64,000 bases of DNA from Timonella corticicola (GTDB lineage: Bacteria > Actinomycetota > Actinomycetes > Actinomycetales > Cellulomonadaceae): positions 434,001 to 498,000 of the forward strand of contig NZ_JBHUOP010000004.1 in assembly GCF_042683685.1 (NCBI RefSeq), read 5' to 3'. Shown here one piece after another: positions 61,095-64,000 of the stretch (positions are counted from its first letter, which is position 1; each line of letters starts with the position of its first letter). The translations under genes were made by a program, and so were the position numbers. A model generated the notes under the pieces. The model saw nothing but the letters and a program-made list of their open reading frames with translations, was not told the origin of the DNA and made no database searches.

Positions 61095-64000
61095 ATGTCT
61101 GGTGCAAACAGCGATTTCGTTCACCTTCACGTCCACACCGAATACTCGATGCTCGATGGCGCAGCGCGCCTGGACGATCTGTTCAAAGAGACAGCGCGTC
61201 TTGGGCAAAAAGCAATTGCGACCACCGACCACGGCTATATTTTCGGGGCTTTCGAGTTCTGGGATAAGGCGCGATCTGCCGGGATTAAGCCGATCATTGG
61301 CGTCGAAGCATATCTGACTCCCGGAACCAGTAGATTTGACTCCACCCGACAGCTCTGGGGCGACCCATCGCAGCGCAGCGATGACGTTTCGGCTCGTGGT
61401 GCCTACACGCACATGACCATGTGGGCGCGCAACAACGAAGGAATGCACAATCTGTTCCGGATGTCCTCTCTCGCCTCGCTCGAAGGCCAGATGGGTAAGT
61501 GGCCGCGTATGGACCGTGACCTGCTCCAGACCTACGGCAAGGGACTGATCGCGACCACCGGCTGCCCGTCTGGTGAGGTCCAAACTCGTCTGCGTCTCGG
61601 ACAGTTCGACGAGGCGGTCAAAGCGGCGGGAGAGTTCCAGGAGATTTTCGGCAAGGACCACTTCTTCGTTGAACTCATGGATCATGGCCTGGACATCGAG
61701 AACCGGGTGCGCACTGAACTGCTTGAGGTTGCGAAGAAGATCAATGCGCGGCTGCTTGCCACCAACGACTCACACTACGTTCACCGGGAGGACTCCGGCT
61801 CGCAGGAAGCACTGTTGTGTATCAACTCTGGTTCCACGCTGTTGGACCCGGATCGCTTCAAGTTCGACGGCGATGGGTACTACATCAAGTCAGCGGCCGA
61901 GATGCGCGACCTGTGGCGTGACTTCCCAGAAGCCTGCGACAGTACCCTTCTCGTTGCGGAGCAGTGCGATGTATCGTTCAACACGAGCGCGAACTACATG
62001 CCGCACTTCCCGGTTCCGCAGGGCGAGGACGAGACATCATGGTTCGTCAAGGAGGTGGAGACCGGCCTGCATAAACGTTATCCAGGCGGTGTTCCGGACC
62101 ACGTGCGCAAGCAGGCCGAATACGAGGTCGACGTCATCAACCAGATGGGTTTCCCCGGTTACTTCCTCGTGGTCGCGGACTTCATCAACTGGGCAAAGGA
62201 CCACGGAATTCGCGTTGGTCCAGGGCGTGGTTCCGGTGCGGGGTCGATGGTTGCATACGCGATGGGCATCACGGAACTGGACCCACTCGAACACGGTCTC
62301 ATCTTCGAGCGCTTCTTGAACCCCGAGCGTATCTCCATGCCGGACTTCGACGTCGACTTTGACGAGCGCCGGCGCTCGGAAGTCATCAAGTACGTGACCG
62401 AGAAATACGGCGAGGACCGTGTCGCCCAGATCGTCACCTATGGAACGATCAAGGCCAAGCAGGCGCTCAAGGACTCTTCACGCCTGCTGGGCATGCCGTA
62501 TGCAATGGGTGAGAAACTCACCAAGTCGATGCCACCGGCTGTCATGGGCAAAGACATTCCGCTCTCCGGCATCTTTGACTCAAAGCACCCTCGTTATGCC
62601 GAGGCCGCGGAATTCCGGACTGTGCACGATGCTGACCCAGATGCTCAACGAGTTGTCGAGCTTGCCCTCGGTATCGAAGGCCTGAAGCGTCAGTGGGGCG
62701 TGCACGCAGCCGGTGTCATCATGTCGAGCGATCCGCTCATCGACATCATTCCGATCATGCGTCGTCCACAGGACGGTGCGGTCATCACGCAGTTCGACTA
62801 CCCGACCTGCGAGGGCCTCGGACTGATCAAGATGGACTTCCTTGGGCTGCGTAACCTGACCATCCTGTCAGATGCCCTTGAGAACATCGTGATGAACGGC
62901 AAGGAACCCGTGGTACTCGAGGACCTTACGTTTGACGATGAGGAGACCTACAAACTGCTGGCGCGCGGCGACACGCTCGGCGTGTTCCAGCTTGATGGTG
63001 GTCCGATGCGAGCGCTGCTGAGGCAGATGCGCCCGGACAACTTCGAAGACATCTCCGCTGTGATCGCACTGTATCGTCCAGGCCCGATGGGCATGAACTC
63101 GCACACGAACTATGCGCTGCGTAAGAACGGCCTCCAGAAGGTTGAGCCGATTCACCGGGAGTTGGAGGAACCACTCGCAGAGGTTCTGGACACCACGTAC
63201 GGATTGATCGTCTATCAGGAGCAGGTGCAAAAGGCCGCACAGATCCTGGCGGGGTACTCGCTTGGCCAAGCAGACCTGTTGCGTCGTGCAATGGGTAAGA
63301 AGAAGAAAGAGATCCTGGACAAGGAGTTCGTTCCGTTCCGCGAGGGCTGCCGTAAGAACGGTTACTCAGACGAGGCGATTCAAGCGGTGTGGGACGTCCT
63401 GGTCCCATTCGCGGGCTATGCGTTCAACAAGGCCCACTCAGCGGCGTACGGTCTGGTGTCCTACTGGACTGCATACCTCAAAGCTCACTATCCCGCCGAG
63501 TACATGGCAGCCCTGCTGACCTCGGTGAAGGACGACAAGGATAAGTCGGCGCTCTACCTGAACGAGTGTCGTCACATGGGTATCAAGGTGCTTCCACCAG
63601 ACGTGAACTCTTCAGCGGCAAACTTCACCGCTGTTGACAAGGACATCCGTTTTGGTTTGACCGCTGTGCGTAACGTTGGCGCCAACGTTGTTGACGGCAT
63701 TGTGACTACCCGCGAGGAGAAGGGGGACTACGCCTCCTTCACAGATTTCCTGGACAAGGTCCCAGCGCCGGTCTGCAACAAGCGAACCATCGAATCCTTG
63801 GTGAAGGCCGGGGCATTCGATTCGCTTGGACATCCGCGCAAGGGCCTGCACCTGATCCACGAACAAGCCGTTGACTCGGTGATCGGTGTGAAACGGAAGG
63901 AAGCGGAAGGGCAATTTGACCTGTTCGCTGATTTCGGTGGCGAGGACGAGTCGATGTCGTTCTCGATCGATATCCCGGATCTGGCGGACTGGGACAAGAA
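61095..64000 (+). CDS. dnaE: DNA polymerase III alpha subunit, C-terminus cut by window edge
   Basis: DnaE is the replicative polymerase catalytic subunit. The 968 visible residues include the N-terminal PHP domain (FVHLHVHTEYSMLDGAARL), the palm with PDFDVDFDERRR carrying catalytic Asp residues, GRGSGAGSMVAYAMGI, and VVYQEQ-like IVYQEQVQKAAQILAGYSLG in the fingers region. Family members reach about 1180 residues, so roughly 200 (OB-fold and tau-binding region) lie beyond the window. This is the DnaE1 type, not DnaE2, judging by the full PHP domain and context. Confidence 0.97.
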   Translation, partial: MSGANSDFVHLHVHTEYSMLDGAARLDDLFKETARLGQKAIATTDHGYIFGAFEFWDKARSAGIKPIIGVEAYLTPGTSRFDSTRQLWGDPSQRSDDVSARGAYTHMTMWARNNEGMHNLFRMSSLASLEGQMGKWPRMDRDLLQTYGKGLIATTGCPSGEVQTRLRLGQFDEAVKAAGEFQEIFGKDHFFVELMDHGLDIENRVRTELLEVAKKINARLLATNDSHYVHREDSGSQEALLCINSGSTLLDPDRFKFDGDGYYIKSAAEMRDLWRDFPEACDSTLLVAEQCDVSFNTSANYMPHFPVPQGEDETSWFVKEVETGLHKRYPGGVPDHVRKQAEYEVDVINQMGFPGYFLVVADFINWAKDHGIRVGPGRGSGAGSMVAYAMGITELDPLEHGLIFERFLNPERISMPDFDVDFDERRRSEVIKYVTEKYGEDRVAQIVTYGTIKAKQALKDSSRLLGMPYAMGEKLTKSMPPAVMGKDIPLSGIFDSKHPRYAEAAEFRTVHDADPDAQRVVELALGIEGLKRQWGVHAAGVIMSSDPLIDIIPIMRRPQDGAVITQFDYPTCEGLGLIKMDFLGLRNLTILSDALENIVMNGKEPVVLEDLTFDDEETYKLLARGDTLGVFQLDGGPMRALLRQMRPDNFEDISAVIALYRPGPMGMNSHTNYALRKNGLQKVEPIHRELEEPLAEVLDTTYGLIVYQEQVQKAAQILAGYSLGQADLLRRAMGKKKKEILDKEFVPFREGCRKNGYSDEAIQAVWDVLVPFAGYAFNKAHSAAYGLVSYWTAYLKAHYPAEYMAALLTSVKDDKDKSALYLNECRHMGIKVLPPDVNSSAANFTAVDKDIRFGLTAVRNVGANVVDGIVTTREEKGDYASFTDFLDKVPAPVCNKRTIESLVKAGAFDSLGHPRKGLHLIHEQAVDSVIGVKRKEAEGQFDLFADFGGEDESMSFSIDIPDLADWDK

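Noticed and set aside
1..64000. tRNA, rRNA, CRISPR arrays, transposases or prophage genes
   Set aside because: None was recognised in any intergenic region or reading frame by eye; a tRNAscan or profile search would be needed to exclude degenerate copies.

Overview
The window is chromosomal DNA from a high-GC Gram-positive bacterium (Actinomycetota). Signs of this are the DUF3046-recA-recX block, divergent lexA and LysM genes followed by nrdR, DUF3040 and YbjN proteins, a DivIVA/Wag31-type gene after yggT, and an actinobacterial dcw cluster without ftsA, ddl or murB. The MurE substrate motif (DDPYSED, not DNPR) and RNase Y next to recX fit a lysine/ornithine-type lineage such as the Actinomycetaceae. 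The genus cannot be fixed by reading alone.

Layout: 1-3888, an Lhr-type helicase cut by the left edge. 4039-9598, DUF3046, recA, recX, rny, miaB. 9599-16045, an accessory insert splitting miaB from miaA: an unrecognised two-gene cassette, a MerR/MFS efflux operon, a frameshifted class II Fic gene and two coupled YbjN genes. 16046-24386, miaA, dapF, a YjbR-HhH protein, an RsmC-like methyltransferase, hflX, a DinG-like helicase, ldh. 24496-26264, a short ORF and an acetyltransferase with a large C-terminal helical domain. 26474-28755, lexA, LysM protein, nrdR. 28857-38238, aldo/keto reductase, serA, HelD-like ATPase, PAC2 protein, spermidine-synthase-like protein, a HEPN-dinB pair, DUF3040. 38954-60495, the dcw cluster from mraZ to wag31, then a DksA/TraR-type protein, lspA and rluD. 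60521-61018, a GNAT enzyme. 61095 to the end, dnaE, cut by the right edge.

Two regulatory layers can be read directly. LexA boxes (CGAAC-N4-GTTCG type) precede recA, lie between lexA and the LysM gene, and precede the HEPN-dinB pair, so the window holds much of an SOS regulon. Ten-base-periodic AAGTGG boxes in two arrays precede mraZ. Eight gene starts also sit 6-7 nt after a TANNNT hexamer, mostly TAGNCT, which suggests frequent leaderless transcription. The best candidates for something undescribed are the cassette at 9825-11959, the acetyltransferase fusion, and several large palindromes, above all one with 31-bp arms upstream of mraZ. No tRNA, rRNA, CRISPR array or insertion sequence was seen.
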